Part shown: positions 48,762-51,274 of the stretch, in pieces
How the letters are laid out: each line of letters opens with the position of its first letter
Position numbering within the stretch: the stretch's first letter is position 1
DNA from: Defluviicoccus sp.
GTDB lineage: Bacteria > Pseudomonadota > Alphaproteobacteria > MPNO01
Assembly (NCBI GenBank): GCA_028820505.1
Contig: JAPPIT010000218.1
Location: 1-51,274 of the forward strand
Length of the DNA stretch: 51,274 nucleotides
Reading direction: 5' to 3'
Notes under the pieces: model-generated
Databases searched by the model: none
The model's input: the letters and a program-made list of their open reading frames with translations, nothing else
What the model was told of the DNA's origin: nothing
Made by a program: the position numbers and the translations under genes

Positions 48762-51274
48762 TCACGCGGCCGCCCCCGACATGCGGCCTTCCGGCGCTCG
48801 CCGCGCCGTCTCCACGACTTCCGCCGCGATCCTGTCCACGAAGTCGCGCTCCCCCCGCTTCTCCGCGTCCCGCATCTCCCCGACCGCCGTACCGCCCGGA
48901 AACCGGAGCGCCAGCGCCGCCCTGGTCGCCGACGGAGACAGCTGGCGAGACACCCTGTCCCGCAGCGCGACGTCGCGCGGACCGGTGTTGAGCGCCCAGA
49001 GCTCGACCGGCCCGAGCGCGTTCACCAGGACCTGCTCGAAACGGCCCCGCTCGTCCTCCGCGATCAACAGGGCAGGGGACCCGCCAGGACCGGGCCCGTT
49101 GAGCTCGTGACGCACCACCTCGGCCGCTGTCTCCGACAGCCCGAACACCTCCGACAGCTCGCTGAACTCCGCGGCCTCGCCGCCGACACCCAGGATCCAG
49201 TAGCGGTTGGCCCGCTCGACCAGCCCGTGCCCGAAATCCGAGAGACTCTGCGAGGCGAGCACGACGCGGACGCGCATCTTGCGCGCCTCCCTCACGTCGC
49301 GGTCGACCTGCGCACGCACCGCCGGCGCGCCCGCCGTCCGGTGGAATTCGTCATAAGCGATCCGCTTCGGCGCCTCGCGCAGCTCGCGCGCCCGCGCCAC
49401 GTGCCATTCCCGGTAGAGCGGCGGCACGCCCTCCATCTCGTCCGGATGGGTCCACCAGTCCCGCGTCAGCATCTCGCGGGCCACCATGTAGAACACCGCC
49501 GACTGGCGGTCGGACTCGGCCGAGCCGGTCGGCGCGACCTCCGAGAGGTCGATCGCCGCCACTCTGGCGCCCCCCGTCTCGAACGCCGTCGGGTGGAACA
49601 GGGCCGGCCAGGACGACGCCAGACCCGTCACCACGCGGATGAAGGCATCCGTCACGGGTTCCCCGCCGCCGCCGTAACGCGCCTCCTTCACGACGCCCAG
49701 GACCGCCGGCTCGCGGACCGCCGAGATCAGGTCCGACAGCACCGGGACCGCGTAACGCTGCGCCCGCGCGGCGGTCTCCGGCTCGCCCGCCATGAACAGC
49801 GCGTCGACGACGTCCCACCAGAGCGCGCGTTCCGGCAGGCGGCAGCCATGAGACCGCAACGCCTCGTCGACCTCGCCGTCGCGGCCCTCGGTGTAGAGAT
49901 GCGGCTCCGATCCCGCGCGCTCGTCCGACCGCATCGCGTAGGCCGCCTCGATCAGCGGCCCGACGAGCTCCCGCATGCCGTCCGGCACGCCCTCGCCCCT
50001 GGGCGGCGTCAGCAGCACCCCCAGGAAGTTCTCCAGAAAGGCGCGTCCCGCCGCCAGCGGAGAACGGCACCCGAGAGGGGTATCCAGCGGGTTGATCGCG
50101 AACGCGGCCGACATCCTCAGGCGGAACCACCCCGCCTCGCGCCTGCGGCGCTCCGGAAGCGCCTCGCGGATCATCGAGATCAGCCCGGCCGAGCTCGGCC
50201 CGATATCGATCGTCACCGCGAGCGGCAGCCTTTCGCCCTGCAGCACGTGAGCCAGCGTGAGGCAGTTCATCAGCACCGACTTGCCGCGCCCGGGCAGCCC
50301 GTGGATGAGCTCGAACAGGTAATCCCCGCCCGTCGCGTAGGAAAACGGCAGCATCTTGTTGTCGAGCGAGCGGAACACATGGTCCGTGCTGTCCGACAGC
50401 GGGGCAGGGCGCCCCACCGGCCACAGCCCCAGGACCTCGCGGAACGGCACGTAGGCCGCGGGCGCCGTGCCGCCGCAGGCGAACCCGGCGATCGTCCCCG
50501 CCAGCGCCTGCAGCGGATCGCCCACCAGCGGCGAGAAGACGCACTCGCCCCAGCCCTCGGCGAGCTGCTGCACCTGGCTCAGCCGGCGCACCAGCGCGTC
50601 GGGACCCTCTTCACGCGGCACCCACGTCACGAGCGAAACCCGCAGCCTGACGACCGCCTGCGCATCCGCCGCGACCCTGCCGACCTCGTCGAACCCGTCC
50701 CGCACCGCGCGCGTATCCTCCGACGAGAACGCGAGGAACGCCGACCCGATCCGCGCCGCCTTCGCGCCCACCGTTCCCAGACCGCCGCCCTCGAGCAACA
50801 GGGACAGCCGGAAGGGGAGGCCCGACAGCCTCTCCAGGAACTCCGAGAAGGGGCGCGGGTTTCTCGGACCGAGGCACATGTCGAGCGTGCCGTACAGCCT
50901 CTCGCCGAGCGCCACCCCGCCGCCGATGCATTCCGGTTCGCGATCGAGGATCTGCGGCGCGAGCGCCGGCGGGAACGCTCCCCACTCCGCGGGCTCCGTC
51001 ACCCGGGGATGCGCCTCGTCATCCGCCACGCACCCCCGCCACCCGGCCGGCGTGACCCCGTCCACGCCCCTGCGCACCGCGGCCACCGCCTCCTCCGACG
51101 ACAGCCGCGCCGCGATCAGCCCGCATTCCCCAAACATCGAGTCCAGCGCTTCCAGCACCGCATCGTGGCGCGGCGCCAGGCTCTCAAGCCCGGCGTCTGC
51201 GCACTGCGACTCCCCCGTATTGTTGTTTCGCAGATTGTCTGAGGTCGGATTTGCCGGATTATTTCGCGTCCTGA
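48762..51274 (-). CDS. IcmB/DotO/TraU-type T4SS ATPase, 5' end outside the window
   Basis: At least 798 residues from GTG 51158, and the frame stays open to the right edge, so the true start is probably outside. It belongs to the VirB4/IcmB class that powers the channel. Walker A is GLPGRGKSV (residues 287-295 from 51158). The second half has RVAAIDLSEVAPTG, KRIAYDEFHRTAG (Walker B-like) and VRVVLASQSLSDFG. TraU of IncI plasmids is about 1000 aa, which fits a missing N-terminus. The open frame between 51158 and the edge is Asn-rich and atypical (NNPANPTSDNLRNNN), so the edge sequence may be faulty. It is the first visible gene of the minus-strand transfer operon. Confidence 0.85.
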   Translation of the reverse strand, partial: RTRNNPANPTSDNLRNNNTGESQCADAGLESLAPRHDAVLEALDSMFGECGLIAARLSSEEAVAAVRRGVDGVTPAGWRGCVADDEAHPRVTEPAEWGAFPPALAPQILDREPECIGGGVALGERLYGTLDMCLGPRNPRPFSEFLERLSGLPFRLSLLLEGGGLGTVGAKAARIGSAFLAFSSEDTRAVRDGFDEVGRVAADAQAVVRLRVSLVTWVPREEGPDALVRRLSQVQQLAEGWGECVFSPLVGDPLQALAGTIAGFACGGTAPAAYVPFREVLGLWPVGRPAPLSDSTDHVFRSLDNKMLPFSYATGGDYLFELIHGLPGRGKSVLMNCLTLAHVLQGERLPLAVTIDIGPSSAGLISMIREALPERRRREAGWFRLRMSAAFAINPLDTPLGCRSPLAAGRAFLENFLGVLLTPPRGEGVPDGMRELVGPLIEAAYAMRSDERAGSEPHLYTEGRDGEVDEALRSHGCRLPERALWWDVVDALFMAGEPETAARAQRYAVPVLSDLISAVREPAVLGVVKEARYGGGGEPVTDAFIRVVTGLASSWPALFHPTAFETGGARVAAIDLSEVAPTGSAESDRQSAVFYMVAREMLTRDWWTHPDEMEGVPPLYREWHVARARELREAPKRIAYDEFHRTAGAPAVRAQVDRDVREARKMRVRVVLASQSLSDFGHGLVERANRYWILGVGGEAAEFSELSEVFGLSETAAEVVRHELNGPGPGGSPALLIAEDERGRFEQVLVNALGPVELWALNTGPRDVALRDRVSRQLSPSATRAALALRFPGGTAVGEMRDAEKRGERDFVDRIAAEVVETARRAPEGRMSGAAA

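Noticed and set aside
1-51274. tRNA genes, rRNA genes and CRISPR arrays
   Set aside because: I looked for cloverleaf-like ends near the integrase relics and for regularly spaced direct repeats and saw none convincing.

Overview
The window is a GC-rich (roughly 65%) piece of a mobile conjugative element, plasmid or ICE. Codon use and gene style suggest an alphaproteobacterium, but no chromosomal marker gene proves this. Both edges cut genes: an ssb fragment at the left and an IcmB/TraU-like ATPase open to the right edge. The conjugation parts are a MobF (TrwC-like) relaxase-helicase with a putative oriT in front of it, and a minus-strand IncI/Dot-Icm-like block at 40.6-51.3 kb: IcmB-like ATPase, SSB, two small exported proteins, DotA/TraY and a VirD4-type coupling protein.

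Layout. 0-3.4 kb: an ssb 3' part and eight small plus-strand genes (DUF4326, a zinc-ribbon protein, unknowns), several closed by their own GC hairpin/T-run terminator and five preceded by a recurring ~15-bp box. 3.4-8.8 kb: small HTH accessory gene, candidate oriT, relaxase with a triplicated C-terminal module. 8.8-22.4 kb: two paralogous triple-SLOG (DUF2493-like) genes, each with the same promoter and a leader hairpin that buries the ribosome binding site, followed by a 1178-aa NADAR + SLOG + 2x DUF2493-like fusion. The two paralogs are separated by an AT-richer island (10.9-16.5 kb) holding integrase and IS3 remnants and a minus-strand SIR2-HerA-KTSC-RecB-like nuclease operon. 22.8-30.4 kb: a secreted unknown, a MazEF/ChpSB-type toxin-antitoxin pair, and a 1784-aa glycosyltransferase/kinase/methyltransferase megaprotein. 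30.6-40.6 kb: an integrase C-terminal pseudogene, a second SIR2 gene with a 922-aa partner, a TIR-like gene with a small partner, small membrane and unknown genes, a tandem pair of hairpin elements, a secreted SNase-type nuclease, a DUF2971 gene, an HNH remnant and a broken P22-like capsid gene.

How it may work together (inference). The relaxase nicks oriT and the right-hand T4SS exports the strand. The left-hand small genes with ssb look like establishment genes. The unusual theme is NAD/ADP-ribose chemistry: two SIR2 systems, one TIR-like protein, one NADAR domain and nine SLOG-type domains lie within 28 kb. The multi-SLOG/NADAR cluster next to the relaxase has no attached effector, which makes it the best candidate for an undescribed nucleotide-sensing, nucleotide-sequestering or counter-defence system carried by the element.
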